Shown piece by piece: positions 1 through 11,304 of a stretch of 64,000 nucleotides of DNA; positions within the stretch are counted from its first letter, which is position 1; every line of letters begins with the position of its first letter. The DNA lies in contig CM058230.1 of assembly GCA_030180135.1 (NCBI GenBank), positions 15,997,082 to 16,061,081 of the forward strand. Reading direction: 5' to 3'. This stretch comes from Orychophragmus violaceus (Eukaryota; Streptophyta; Magnoliopsida; Brassicales; Brassicaceae). The notes below the pieces were generated by a model. The model saw only the letters and a list, made by a program, of their open reading frames with translations, was not told where the DNA came from and searched no databases. Position numbers and translations under genes: made by a program.

Positions 1-126
1 ATTTTTGAGATTTGGTTGGTTGAAAATAGAAAATTCCGGTGGTTAAATATATTCTAATTAAAAAAAACGGAGATTTTGGGTACTTGCAAATACGAAATTT
101 TGGTGGTGTGTTAATTGATTGTTTTT

Positions 127-366
127 TTAATATTCTGGTTTTTAATAGTATAGATTAACTATGATATTATTTAGATTTAGTTTATTATTCATGCTGAGAA
201 TTTGTATTCTGCTACACATTCGAATATACTTAAATTTGCAAATTTAATATATTGCTTCTTTTAATATTTTGATTTTTAATAGTATAGATGAATTATGATA
301 TTATTTAGATTTAGTTTATTATTCATGCGAGAAGTTATATTCTGCTACACATTTGAATATACTTAA
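127..366. repeat. Two-copy direct repeat, about 109 bp each
   Basis: Positions about 127-235 and 260-366 carry the same AT-rich sequence with a few differences. Shared words include tttaatagtatagat, gatattatttagatttag and ctgctacacatt. It looks like an old local duplication. No coding potential is visible. The rest of 1-963 is AT-rich DNA in which I see nothing else. Confidence 0.7.
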
Positions 367-971
367 AATTTCAGATTCACAAGGATATTATCTCTATTTA
401 ACCGTCAATACTGAATATTTTTTTGGAGATTTTATTACTATAAAAATGGCAATTTCCATGTATAGTTAATGATTTATAATATAATATTCATTTTGGTTTC
501 TTTTGATATGAAAGTGGGTTACTTTAGTTCTCTTGGTATTGAATTTCTAATTTTAAAATCAAGATCAATTAGTTTTATATATGCTTGTATAGATTATATT
601 CTTGACATGTTATAGAAATAGATTGTTGAAGAACAAACCAAACCAAGCTAAATGGAAACCAACGTTATAGTTAATTGGAATGTATATTCACTATTTTCAA
701 AGTCGTTGATGAAAGATTTGGTTTAATAATGCGAATGTTTCGGAAAAAAATCAGATGCACGTTTGTCCAAATATTTGCTCTGTACCCCCCCACGTTTTTA
801 GAAGAATGTAAAAGACAAATTTACCATTAATGAGTTTTACTAATCATCAAAGAAATTTAGTGGCAGTCAATGTAATTATAAAGATATATAGTGGTATTTT
901 TAATTTTTTTTATTTCTGTTTTAATAGTATATATAGTTTTATCTCTCTCAAACTCTCCAAGGCATGATTAT

Positions 972-1998
972 TAGAGATGTCAGACGGGCTAACCCAAGCT
1001 CAAATAGCCCAACCCAACACGGTTTTAATTTTGTCTCGGATCTGGCGGATTGGTCCGCGCGGGCTGCGGTCTGAAATTCAATGGCCCAAGCCCAACCCGC
1101 ATGTATTTTACGGATTAGCGGGCTGACCCGCGGGTTTCTATACAAACGTATTTTATTTCGATTTCAGCTTTATAATTGACTATAAATAAACTTGTTTCCT
1201 AAGTTTTTATACATGTTCTTAAAAAATTATATTAAAATATTGATAACAAAGATGAAATTTTAAAACAACATTACAACAATCCAGAAAAAACAATAATCTT
1301 AAATAAATAATCTTACCATTGGACAATCTTAAAAAGTAAGAAAAGCAACAAATTCGATAACACTATAAAAAAAATAACAACAAACACCAAAACATACAAA
1401 AGTAACACAAACTTCTTTAACTTTTATTTTCGTCCTCCTCATCAACAATATCTATAAATACATATCAATGAGCATAGTGAATGTGAAATAACAAATTTTC
1501 TTGCAATCATTTGACGAGAAGAAAAAATTGAATAAAAGTGCTTGTATTTGATCATAGTTGTATTTGTATCATAGAATCTAATAAGAGATCAAAGACATAT
1601 AAAAATCGCAAGTGAACAAAAGCTAATTTTACACTAACTTTGAAATGTTCGCATACTCATGTTTTAGAACAAATATTACAAAGCTAGACAACAAAACACA
1701 CGTATATACAAATGTAGATTTTCACAACATATATGTTGGTAATCTTCTTAAACAAAACAATTATAATAAAGACTAAAGATCACGAGAAGGTTGAAAATGA
1801 ATGTTTTTCGGTAAATTTAGAATTGTCCGCGGGCTAACCCAAGCTCAAATAGCCCAACCCAATGCGGTTTTAATTTTTTCTCGGATCAAGCGGGTTGGTC
1901 CGCGCGGGCTGCGGTCCAAATTCCAATGGCCCAAGCCCGCCCCGCAGCGGATCTATTCGGGCTCAACCCGCGGGTTACAACCCATTTTGACATCTCTA
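972..1998. mobile_element. Non-autonomous hAT-type element with 8-bp TSD
   Basis: The element starts tagagatgtca and ends tgacatctcta, an inverted pair of the kind seen at ends of many plant hAT elements. It is flanked by identical 8-bp duplications, atgattat, at 964-971 and 1999-2006; 8 bp is the hAT signature. The 1027-bp body has no transposase. Both subterminal zones (about 987-1140 and 1828-1980) are GC-rich and are near-copies of each other in direct orientation, full of gcgggct/cccgcggg words. The middle is AT-rich and featureless. The two open frames at its ends are by-products of the GC-rich repeats. Confidence 0.85.
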
Positions 1999-2006
1999 AT
2001 GATTAT

Positions 2007-2478
2007 CGAGAAACAGACTTAAGCTTCCCATGTTTATCTTAACTACCTTTTTCCCCTAAAAAGAAAGGTTTTCAAATAAAACCCCTTATTTGACTTAGAA
2101 ACCTTGAGTCCACCACCGATTGTAGTCGGAGGGTCAACGAGTTGTCGCCGTCACCACTCTTTTCCTTTGCTGCTCTTCACCGGAACTCGATCTCCGCCTC
2201 TCTAAATCTACTACACTCAGCCTTTTGATACTCGCTCTACCAACCAAAGTACTTACGGCCAGAGATTATGAAGGTTGCAGCTGCTACTCCAACCTAACAT
2301 CATCTCTCACAGAAGTTTGAGCCTTTCTTGGGTGTGAATCACCCCCCTGAACTTTTCCTCTCCTTAGAGAGTAACCTTTGTTTTCTGCCTTTGCAGCTAG
2401 CTTAACTCTCTATCTTTGCTTAACTCTTCGCCTATCAAAATTTAAAGAAGACTTTCAGCAGCATAGAAAGGCAAAGCA
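2007..2478 (+). other. Non-coding leader, probably LINE 5' UTR remnant
   Basis: This stretch is pyrimidine-rich (many ctctc and ccg words) and carries no long frame. It runs directly into the ATG of a LINE ORF1 remnant at 2479, so it is most simply the 5' UTR of that decayed LINE. This is an inference from position; no promoter motif was recognised and no 5' TSD was found. Confidence 0.35.
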
Positions 2479-3730
2479 ATGGCCTCATACCACCCACCTC
2501 TGTCTCTGGTGCATGTGAAGGTGTTGGGTTTTGACAACTCTGATCTCGTCAGAGATAATAATCTAACCCTCGTAGGGAACTAATGATGTCTCCCCTCTTG
2601 TAGGATGCTGAAATTCGAAAGCAAAAACTGTTTGATAAAACCGATGTAAAACGATTGAGGAAAACGATTTAGCGGAGGCGAGATGATCTATTTCCTTAAT
2701 TCAAAATATCTCCCGCAGTGTAACGGTTTGATGAGATAATGAATCCCAGGATACAACCGCTATGAGACTAAGATCGTGACACTCGATCAAAGAATATGCG
2801 AACTTGAATTCTACGAATACTCTCAGACTTACGATTTGGTAGAAGAAAGAAGACTGAGAGAGATTGCTGGTTTTCGAGTTGTGAAAAGTTTCTTTTGGAA
2901 AAGATTACCAGAGAGTGTGTTTCGAGTATAATGGAGTTTCATATATATAGGAGAAGAATGGTTCAGTCAAACTTGCGCAGAAAGAATCTCGCAAAACGTT
3001 ATGGAAATCGTGTAACTAAATGCGGAGATCTTGCGAGTTAATACTGGGGAGCCTCTTTAGAGGTTCATTCCACGAACCACAAGCCGGCCGGACGGCGGCG
3101 GCAGCGCGCATGTATGTTCCCTTCTCTCTCTCCATAGCCATGTAAAAAATTGTATGACCATGTTTATATATATACTACTCCAAAACTTCTCTTGCTTCCA
3201 ATGTGGAACAAATTAAGTTCCACTTAAGTTTGGAGAGCAAAAGGCTTGACCAATTTTATTGGCCCATACCCATTTCTTTTCAATTTTTATAATATTTTAT
3301 AAACCAAATTGTTCATTAAAATATTAGGCTCAACACCTCTTCCCATCCAAGATTCCTTTTTGGATATGCCTTACATGAATACCATACCATTGCATTATTA
3401 GCGAGAAGAAACCCTTTGCAGCTTGGGGGAGGAACTCAGGGATTTCATGGGGGAAGAACTGACTAAATCCATTGCGAGAATCATAGGAATGATAGATGGG
3501 TTGAAGCCCTTGATCAAGGAATTGAATCTGGAATTTGAAATGACGAGGAAGAAAAAATTTACCTGGACTACGAGCGCCTGGAATACCACTGCACTGTCTA
3601 TTTCCGCTTCACACATCTTAAGAAAAAATTTCATGAAGCTGTGGAGACTGTGGAGAAAGATCCACTCTTAACTGAGAAGAACCTGCAAGCTCCTGCCATT
3701 TCAGAGAACCGCTGGGTTAATCAAGTCAAC
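2479..3730 (+). pseudogene. LINE ORF1 (DUF4283-type) remnant, interrupted by a solo LTR
   Basis: From the ATG at 2479 the reading includes LGFDNSDLVRDNNLTLVG, which parallels FDTSDLIKKHELTLVGRV in the complete LINE ORF1 at 28725-30458. After the inserted LTR, homology resumes with FPSKIPFWI (LINE: FPSSIPFWI) and then IIGMIDGLKPLIKELNLEFE (LINE: VAIDGLKPFITSSIIEFE), followed in a shifted frame by YERLEYHC (LINE: YEKLENHC). ORF1 of plant LINEs is a nucleic-acid-binding protein that coats the element RNA. This copy has stop codons, at least one frameshift, an internal deletion of roughly 70 codons next to the LTR site, and no matching ORF2. It is a dead fragment. Confidence 0.75.
2599..3335. mobile_element. 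Solo LTR with 5-bp TSD, nested in the LINE remnant
   Basis: A 737-bp block begins TGTAGG and ends AACA, and is flanked by CCTCT at 2594-2598 and 3336-3340. LTR retrotransposons make 5-bp target duplications and have TG...CA ends. Removing the block rejoins the LINE ORF1 homology, which independently supports the boundaries. A TATA-like catatatatagg lies near 2940. No internal domain is present, so this is a solo LTR left by LTR-LTR recombination. The family is not recognised. Confidence 0.75.
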
Positions 3731-3813
3731 CCACAAGTGTTAGTGCGGTCAGGATATAATCATCAATCTAACCGTGAAACATGGTGTGACAACCACTCTG
3801 GATATATTAAAAC

Positions 3814-4007
3814 TTAAACCCCCCCCCCCCCCACGTGAAGAGTATGCAAGAGAGACCTTAAAACCCCTTCAAAAGAAGAATGGACAGACATGGTTGTCCC
3901 TTTGGAGACAGAGTATGTGATTCTCAGACACGAATTTTCCAACGGTTTTCTGTCGGTAATCAGATAATATTGAAACGACAAATTCTTCTTCCTCATTTTC
4001 TGCAAAT

Positions 4008-4092
<85 letters not shown>
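3814..4092. repeat. Poly-C run and long (CT)n microsatellite
   Basis: A run of C occurs near 3818-3831, and an uninterrupted CT dinucleotide array spans about 4009-4092 (roughly 42 units). Open frames of alternating Ser-Leu or Arg-Glu here come only from the array and are not genes. The 4093-4490 stretch after it is AT-rich with nothing recognisable. Confidence 0.95.
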
Positions 4093-4093
<1 letters not shown>

Positions 4094-4499
4094 CACCTTC
4101 TCTCTAGCTTTTCGCATCGATTCCGGCCTCCAACTGTCAAATTCGACCGTCCAAACCTCCTAAACCAAGTAAACTACCGTTTTAAGTTAATTTCAATACA
4201 AATAAGTTTTTAGGTGGTTATATTCTAGGTGGAATGATTCATGTATTGCTAAGGTAGTTTAGGTTGATTTTGAGTGATTTAGGAATTGATTTAGTTAATT
4301 TTAGTATGAGAATGTTTAAAGACATTTTTAAATTAAATCGTTTTATTAAAAATTTACAAACATTTTAAACGTTTTCAATATTAAAAAGTTGTATATTAAA
4401 TATTTAAGACTTTTTTAAAAAATTTAATATTTTTTTACATTTATTTATGTTTTATAAAGTTTTATAAAATTTTGTAACGAGGAAGATTTCCTACAGTTT

Positions 4500-4912
4500 G
4501 AGGCGTACCGGGATTCGCAGACGGCTCAGCCTCGTCCGGGTGCGCCACGACAGTCCCGATCGGCTCAGCCGAGACATCTCAGCCACGCCAGGAGGCTCCT
4601 AGTGGGAGCCATTATGTGTCTCATGTGCAGGAGACACAAGATGTTCTGCAATCTATTGCACTGGAGATTTCGCTGCTAGTCGAGCAGCCGGGACGAGAGT
4701 TGCTGAAACGAATCGATCCCGATTACGAGAACAACCCTTGTGTTTATTGCTAAGCCTTTTAACTTTGAGAATTTTTTTCAAATATATTGTTTTATATATG
4801 TTTAATGTTAGATGTTTTTGCGTTTTTAGGTTTGGGATGACGGACGCAAAGATCACGAAGAACATATGGGGCATGATGTACACCATGCTTAAGTTTGCAT
4901 CAAGATGTATGG
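4500..4912 (+). pseudogene. Transposase_24 (Ptta/En/Spm type) gene fragment
   Basis: Two coding pieces separated by an intron-like stretch ending tttttag at about 4830 read QPGRELLKRIDPDYENNPC and then FGMTDAKITKNIWGMMYTML. They parallel the PGREV...W / FGKDKSKLTRKITKVF junction of the CACTA gene at 7221-9730, with the intron in the same place. The upstream part is out of frame and full of lesions. This is a scrap of a CACTA-associated accessory gene. It is cut off on the right by the LINE 3' fragment. Confidence 0.55.
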
Positions 4913-4924
4913 TATGTCTCCCCC

Positions 4925-5640
4925 CTTCTGGAATTGGTGTAGGTCTGATCTACTCCTAGGTAGTCTGGAACCTCCAGAATGCTAGAAACAATTTCATATT
5001 CTCTAACTGAGAATTCTCAGTGAGAGAAACAGTCTCAAAATTCTCCAAAATGTGCGAGAATGGTTGGAGTGAAGAACACGAGCTGACTGCCCCCAACCCC
5101 AGAAGCTCAAAATGTGTCCTAGTAATGCCGAAAAACTTTATCCGAGTCCAAACTAATGCAGTATGAAGAACAGAGACTCAATTGGCAGGTTTGGGCTGGA
5201 TTTCCAGCATCATCAGAATCAAGTCCTCCAGAAATCATCCCTGGGAACATCAAATGTTCAATCAGCTCTCACGGCGGAAGCTATGGCAGTTAGGGAAGGA
5301 ATCAAATAAGCCCAAGCTATTGATTGCCCCTGGTTAAAATCAAATCAGACTCACAAAAACTCATCAAAGCTATCAACGAACTCCAACAAATCGTTGAAAT
5401 TTATGGCATCCTTCAAGATATTTAGTTTATCTCCGGAAATTTCCCAATAATCTCCTCTTTTTTTATCACTAGATCTGAAAATTGTATGGCAGATGCAGAA
5501 GCCAAAGTTGCTATTTAATGGGGTCATCGTCTTATATACCTTTTTGGCCAAAACTAAAAGCTAAAATGACTATCTTCTAACTTGAATTTCTTGTATTTAT
5601 GAAATGAATTTATGTATTGACCCAAAAAAGAAAAATTACC
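4925..5640 (+). pseudogene. 3' end of a LINE (RNase H region), degenerate
   Basis: Readable pieces include MPKNFIRVQTNA, then SALTAEAMAVREGIK (stop) AQAIDCPWL, and ENCMADAEAKVAI. These correspond in order to the strand, helix and final helix of the RNase H domain seen in LINE ORF2 (compare LVAEAMAIRSALSKA and SANVRADLLAKQA at 24696-25820). Several stops and frame changes are present. An A-rich tail near 5620-5640 is consistent with a LINE 3' end. It belongs to a different, older LINE than the complete one at 24.7-31 kb. Confidence 0.65.
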
Positions 5641-5714
5641 CATTCAAATAACCAGTGTGGTATATGCCCAAGAGTAATAATTCTGCAGACCAAATAATTT
5701 TGATTTCCCTAGTG

Positions 5715-6617
5715 CATCAATTAACTCCAATCAAGCAATTGCATGCTTTTCTTATATAACTACATTATTTATAAAATATGTTAGTGAATGAACTTAAAAT
5801 GGTTTTTCAACTAGTGAATGAATATTTTAAACATATAAAACTATATGCCCAATTTAAAAACTACATCTTATATAACATCCAAATTTTCACCATTTGTAAT
5901 TATTTTATATTACACAAATAAATTAACTCGGATAATAATAACAAAAACTTTCTAACTCTAGAAAACCTTAATTGTTTTGCATAAACAAATTAATTGGAAA
6001 AAAACACTTAACTTGAGCTAATCAAAGTATGTTATGTAATTGAATCTTCTTATTACCTCTTTTGAAGTATAAATATCTAAAATAACGAACGAACGAGCAA
6101 ATGCGTGATTGTTCGGTTGGATAGGAAAGTTTATATAACTGTTTAACTAAAATGGCAATAGAGTGTAAATTTCAAAGTGAATATATAATTTTTGCAGAGC
6201 TAATTTATTTCATAGGCCTAATTTAGCTATATACCCTCAATCATACGCGTAAATAATCTTGTCTGATCAATGGGAATTAGGTGAAATGAAAATTTTCTTG
6301 AATTAGAAATTTTATTCAATAAATATTCGCAAATGTTCACAAAACATATTCAAAAGAAAATTGGATGGTCCCTTGGAAAAAATATATTTGACACGTTCTT
6401 TAGTTGTGACCGTTGATAACAAAATCCAACAGTTATATAATAAAGAGAGCAGTTACCCGTAACCATGAGCCTGGTAACACATTTGGGCGGAACCACCCTC
6501 CAGCTTACAGCATTGTTGGTCTCAAAGACCAGTCTCCAGCTCTCACAGGGTTGTTATCAACGGTCAAATTAAAGAACGTGTGGTGTAGTGTGGTCTAGTG
6601 GTTTGGTCGAGCGGTTA
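5715..6617. repeat. Local repeat family, copy 1 (left part, split by the CACTA)
   Basis: The sequence beginning catcaattaactccaatcaa is found again at 44396. The interior (for example ttgtgaccgttgataac, accagtctccagctctc, tctagtggtttggtcga) recurs at 11305-11780, 16360-16980 and 44396-45340. The copy near 16.4 kb lies just upstream of the MLP-like gene, so the family probably derives from MLP upstream DNA. No coding sequence is visible. It continues at 11131 after the CACTA insertion. Confidence 0.75.
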
Positions 6618-7220
6618 CACTACAAGAAAACATTGATTTCGCGACTCCGAAAATAGTCGGTAAATGGTCGCTAAACACTCTTTTGCGACTATAAAGCGAC
6701 CAAAATACGTAGTCGCTAAAGTACTCGTCGCTAAATTTATTGGTCGCTATTTAGCGACTGTATTGCGACCGTGTATTTGGCGTGGCTAAACAGTCGCTAA
6801 AAGGACGCTCACGTTGCGACCGATTAGCAACTCTATAGTGACGATTTTGCGACGATTTAATTGTGATCGCTATTTAGTCGCAACTTTTAGCGAATGCATT
6901 AGCGTCCGATTAGCGACATGTTAAAATCTCGGTTTAACAAATTTGTTTTCCATTTTGGTTTCTTATTTTCGATTGTTGCTCATTTCATATTAATTACAAT
7001 TTGCAGATCCAAGCAAAACAAACATACAAACATGATTTCACATACAAAAGTATTTACAACCAAAACACACAATAGATACTAAGTTTAAACCAAAAAAGCA
7101 CAAAACACATAGTTTATGGTTTTCAAACCAAACAAGCTCCAAAACATATGGAGCTAACAAAAACACATGAACATTAACACTAATAACTGTCAAGTTTTTC
7201 AAGTTTCCAGAAACAAGGAC

Positions 7221-9730
7221 CTAATTTGCAGTTTCATTGGTGGGATCTTGGGATTGTGCGGCTATGAAGGCGAGGTAGTTCGGGTCCGTGCTGAGGTACT
7301 GCTTCATGAGTGCCAAACTCTTGATCTCTGCTTGCTGCTCAGCTGCAAGCTGTTGTTGTTCTGCTATCCTGCGGTTTGCTTCCTCAAGCTTCTGTTGCAG
7401 ACCACTGAAAGAAGAAGAGCTTCCTGCGTAGTTTCGCTTCCCATTTATGTAGTTGCTGAGGCTTCCTATCCCATAGATGTCTCCCCTGTCGTTTGTGATA
7501 GTAGACTGAAAAAACAAAACAAGAACATTAATTAAAAGCTCAATATCACATTCACAATCAAGCTGCTTTGCTAGTGAAATAAGGCAAGTCATAATCAACA
7601 TTACCTCCAGAAATATGGCATAATCCTCATCCAGTGATAGCTGCGGATTAAGGGACGTACCGTCAGCACAATCGTCAATCTCAAGTTCTGTCAACTTAGC
7701 TTTCCTTTTCTTGAAATAAGTATCAGCTACATCCTTTGCCAGGCAAACGATGAACGTCCCATCTTTCCTGGTATGAGTCCTTACGAATACTTCACCGAAA
7801 GTAGGAGGTCTTCCCAATTCAACTTCCTGAAATGACATAAGTAAAGGTTAATGTGAGAATCAAATTTTAAAGACAGAAACAGTTAGTTAACAATGCAGAA
7901 TAAGACTTACCATCTCTTGTTCAACTTGTAAGAATGACTTCTGGCCTGCTACATGCTTGTGGGGACCTTTGCCGCTACGATCAGATAGCCGACATGCTGA
8001 TGCAGCCGCACTCTTAGCCTTGGCTTCTTCTGTGTCCCAATAAGCACACATCTCTTTCCACAGGGTACCATCAATCCACGCCGGTCGAACTCTACTGGTT
8101 GCTGCCTTGGAGACCATATCCTTCATACGCCTCTGACAAATTTCCTCGAATTTTGATTGTACAACACCAGTAAGGTTCGGATTCCAAGTGTGTTCCTTCT
8201 TGCAAAACAAGATATGAAACAGTATGTTAATGATCATAAGAGACAACCAAACTCCGAATTGAAACAGAGGCTACATGAGATTACCGCGAATTCCAGAAAA
8301 TAGCGGTGTCTTCTTGGCGTATCAACACATCCCCAGCTATAATACTGTCCATCGAACTTGTTTGTAAAAACCTTAGTGATCTTCCTGGTCAACTTGGATT
8401 TGTCCTTTCCAAACCTAAAACACACATTAAAAAGATAAAACAAGTATCAGTAGCTAAAAAGATAAAAAGAAGAATCAAACATACAACTGTCTTCTATGAC
8501 ATGAGACAAGTATTGTGTGAACAAGTCTCATATATTGTATGAGACAAGTATCAGGAAGATAGACAAACAAGAGCTCAATCACGAAGACAGACAAAAAATA
8601 AGTCTCACGCAGCACACAAGGTTCACTAAAACAGAATTTAAACTCTTAACTAGATTCAGCCGTTTACTAAGCAAGTCTACTAAAACAGTTTCACTCAAAC
8701 ACAACTAAATCAGATTCACACACACACACACACACACACACAAAGTTCACACACAACACAAGTTTGCCATTAACTAGATTCAGCCGTTTACTAAGAAAGT
8801 CTACTAAAACAGTTTCACTCAAACACAACTAAATCAGATTTACACACACACACACACACAAAGTTCACACACAACACAAGTTTGCCATTAACTAGATTCA
8901 GCCGTTTTTGATTAAGCAAGTAACACAAGTAAACTATTTCAGATTCACATCAAACAAAAGTTCAAAAACAACACAAGTAATGAGAATAAAGTTTCACTCA
9001 AACCAGCTTACCATGTTGTTCCCGGCTCCAAGGTGGGTGAGAGGACAGTTGTGTATACCTCACGTCCTGGCTGGAGAAGCATTGAGTGTAGCTGGTTGAG
9101 CACCTCTTCAGAAAGCGTTGGTTCGTATGTAGCGTCGTCTTCGTCAGAAACAGCTTCCTCTTCTACTTCCTCATGTGAATTTTGAGCTTGAGAACTGTGT
9201 GGAGTAGATGGTGTCCCAGTAGCTCGTGGTTGAGGTGTCCCAGTAGCTCGTGGTTGAGGCGTCCCAGTAGATCGTGGTTGAAGCGTCCCAGAAGCTCGTG
9301 GTTGAGGCGTCACAGAAGCTCGAGCTCGAGGTGATGGAGCATCATTCTCGGAAGATCCAGGATGGCTATGCGCAGTCTGGAAAAGTCCTCGTGGAGGTGG
9401 ATAATCTCGGACACTCGGACCAGTTGGTGGATGGAAGACCGGAACCGGAGGACTATGCTGAGAGTTGGTGGGTTCACGATTCGCCGGCGTGAAGGTATAC
9501 TGGCTGGGAAGTCGCGCCCTTTTGTAGGATGTCCGATCTTGATTCAGCCTCTGTGAATCATCAGGAGCAGCGGAGAGACTTCGATTTGAAGGAGGCGATT
9601 CCACTCGAGCAGTAGGCGATTCAACTGGCTTTGAGGCTTGTTTCCCTGTCCTTCCTCCTCCTCTCCCAGTCCTTCCTCCGCCTCTCGCACCACCCCCTCT
9701 TCCTCTTCGTCGGACAGCCATTGCATGCAC
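7221..9730 (-). CDS. Transposase_24 / Ptta-En/Spm accessory protein of the CACTA element
   Basis: Five exons can be joined in frame: complement(7221..7505, 7605..7826, 7911..8198, 8285..8414, 9012..9730), with GT donors and AG acceptors, giving 547 residues. The first ATG is at 9730; an ATG three codons later (9721, AATGGC) has the better start context. Residues 1-30 are Arg/Gly-rich. About residues 140-175 hold a short tandem repeat of the type TGTPQPRA. The conserved core runs from LLLQPGREVYTT through FGKDKSKLTRKITKVF, CAYWDTEEAKAKSAAASAC and VAGQKSFLQVEQEM to ELGRPPTFGEVFVRTHT. A Gln/Glu-rich coiled coil (LEEANRRIAEQQQLAAEQQ) precedes the C-terminus. The family accompanies CACTA transposases and is thought to bind element DNA; the exact role here is inferred. 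No lesion was seen. Confidence 0.85.
8649..8910. repeat. Tandem repeat of about 121 bp with (CA)n tracts, in intron
   Basis: The phrase aactagattcagccgttta recurs at about 8650, 8771 and (partial) 8890, each followed by cagtttcactcaaacacaac and a CA microsatellite (about 8717-8742 and 8844-8860). The array lies in the large first intron of the CACTA accessory gene. Confidence 0.85.
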
Positions 9731-9759
9731 ATATTTTGGGTTTCTCGTTTAGGGATTTG

Positions 9760-10626
9760 GAGTAGAAGGCGCCGACTGGAAAATCAGAGAGAGAGAGGTT
9801 AGGGTTAGGGATTTTTTCTTTTGGTCTTTAATGGGATTAGTTAATGGATTGGGCGGTTCTAATTTGGGCCAGATAATTAGGCAGGATTTGGGTTAGTGAT
9901 TTTGGCGGTTCATTTTGGGTTAGGAGGGAAGATTATATTAATTAGGCGGGAATAATTTAGGTTAGGGTTAGGGATTTTAGGTTTAGGGTTTCTTGATTAA
10001 TTTGTTTTTGTTAAATGTTGTTTTATGTTTTAATATGTATTATGAATATTTAATAAAAAAATTTCATGTTTTAATATTTTCTGAATAAAATAATTTTTTT
10101 AAGAAAAATCATTATTACAAACTCTAACCCCTAAGTCATACCCTAAACACTAAACCCTAAAACCTTAGCTCTAAACCCATAACTATATATACACATAAAC
10201 TTAACCCTTAACCCTAAATATTATGTCTAATAAAACACAAAACAATCACAAAACTAACATGAACCAATATAAGAACTCTTAATCCTAAACTACAAACTCT
10301 TAACCCTAAACCCTAAACCTTATATACTCTAACCCCTAAATCATACCCTAAACCATAACCCCTATATCATACCCTAAACCATATATAAACCCTAAATCTC
10401 AAACTCTAAACCATATACCTTAAATCACAAACCCTAAACCTATATATATATATAAGCTAGAAACCCTAAGTCATAAACCTAAACAACCCTTAACCTAAGT
10501 CTGATATAGATCTATAAGACCACATAAAACCCTTAAATACAAACTCTTAACCCTTAAATCTAAATATTAAGTCTGAAAAAAACACAAAAACCAAAAACCC
10601 GATCTATAAACCCGAATACTTGAACG

Positions 10627-10688
<62 letters not shown>

Positions 10689-10870
10689 CTCATTTTTATT
10701 TTAAATGTTTATCCTTAAACACATTTTGTTCAAACTAAATTTCATTTTTTTATTATTGTCTTTGATATCCCACAAATCTAAATGCTTTATATGTGTATAT
10801 TATTCAGTCCAAAATTCAATTAATCTTCAAAATAAAAAAAATTGGGAATGAGAGTTTCATATTTTCTTTC
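9760..10870. repeat. Degenerate telomere-type repeats and a (TA)n tract inside the CACTA
   Basis: Upstream of the CACTA gene, 9795-9990 carries ttagggttaggg words. From 10110 to 10560 there are dozens of imperfect ccctaaacc/aaccctaaa words, the plant telomere repeat unit in the opposite orientation, spaced irregularly. A pure (TA)n array follows at about 10628-10687. There is no open frame. It is probably the promoter/leader side of the element. The array is too irregular to be an inserted telomere end. Confidence 0.75.
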
Positions 10871-11130
10871 AATCCAAATGTTATATTAGCAACGTTTGAG
10901 CGACTATTTTGCGACTGCATAATAGCGACTACAATTTTTAGTGGCAAACTGGTCGCTAAATAGCTACGTTTTAACGACTACGTTTATTAGTCGCTAATTA
11001 GCGACGGATTGGTGACTGTTTTTTTTCGGTCGCAAAGACGTCGCAATATAGTCGTATTTCAGTCGCTACATTTAGCGACTGCAAAATCGGTCGCAACATG
11101 TGGTAGCTAAAAGCATGTTTTCTTGTAGTG

Positions 11131-11304
11131 TTATAAATTTCTCTTTCTGTCATTCTTTTTACGCTCTAGCTTGCCTGATTCTCTTTTACTACATTTTTGA
11201 TATAAAAATGGCTATATATAAACTGATATCAATATGAATATGTGATAAAATTAAAATAGTTTTGACTAACCACGCCAAGTTATTAATGTTTTTATAGTAT
11301 AGAT
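11131..11304. repeat. Local repeat family, copy 1 (right part)
   Basis: Directly after the CACTA target duplication the sequence continues ttataaatttctctttctgt, as in the unbroken copy at 45186 (ttataaatctctgttgttc). It then runs into a second copy at about 11305. It contains no gene. Confidence 0.7.

Larger units (their letters stand above)
6618..11130 (-). mobile_element. CACTA (En/Spm-type) transposon, complete ends, no TNP2
   Basis: The left end is CACTACAAGAAAACA and the right end TGTTTTCTTGTAGTG, a perfect inverted pair. The 3-bp target duplication tta lies at 6615-6617 and 11131-11133. Both ends carry dense subterminal copies of a gtcgcta / tagcgac motif (6640-6930 and 10890-11105), the expected transposase-binding arrays. 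The only gene is the accessory Transposase_24 gene on the minus strand. The catalytic TNP2-type transposase is absent from the 4513 bp, so this is a non-autonomous derivative that would need a transposase in trans. The uninterrupted target is preserved at about 45185 in another copy of the host repeat. Confidence 0.95.

Noticed and set aside
3814..4140. Open frames of Arg-Glu or Leu-Ser repeats on both strands
   Set aside because: They are translations of the CT microsatellite and have no other protein-like content.
6580..6617. tRNA A-box-like tggtctagtgg followed by tttggtcgag, repeated in four copies; considered a SINE head or tRNA gene
   Set aside because: No B box at the right distance, no cloverleaf, no poly(A) and no target duplication. 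It is part of the larger local repeat.
10100..10560. Interstitial telomere (chromosome-fusion scar)
   Set aside because: The words are degenerate and irregularly spaced and lie wholly inside a CACTA element with intact ends.
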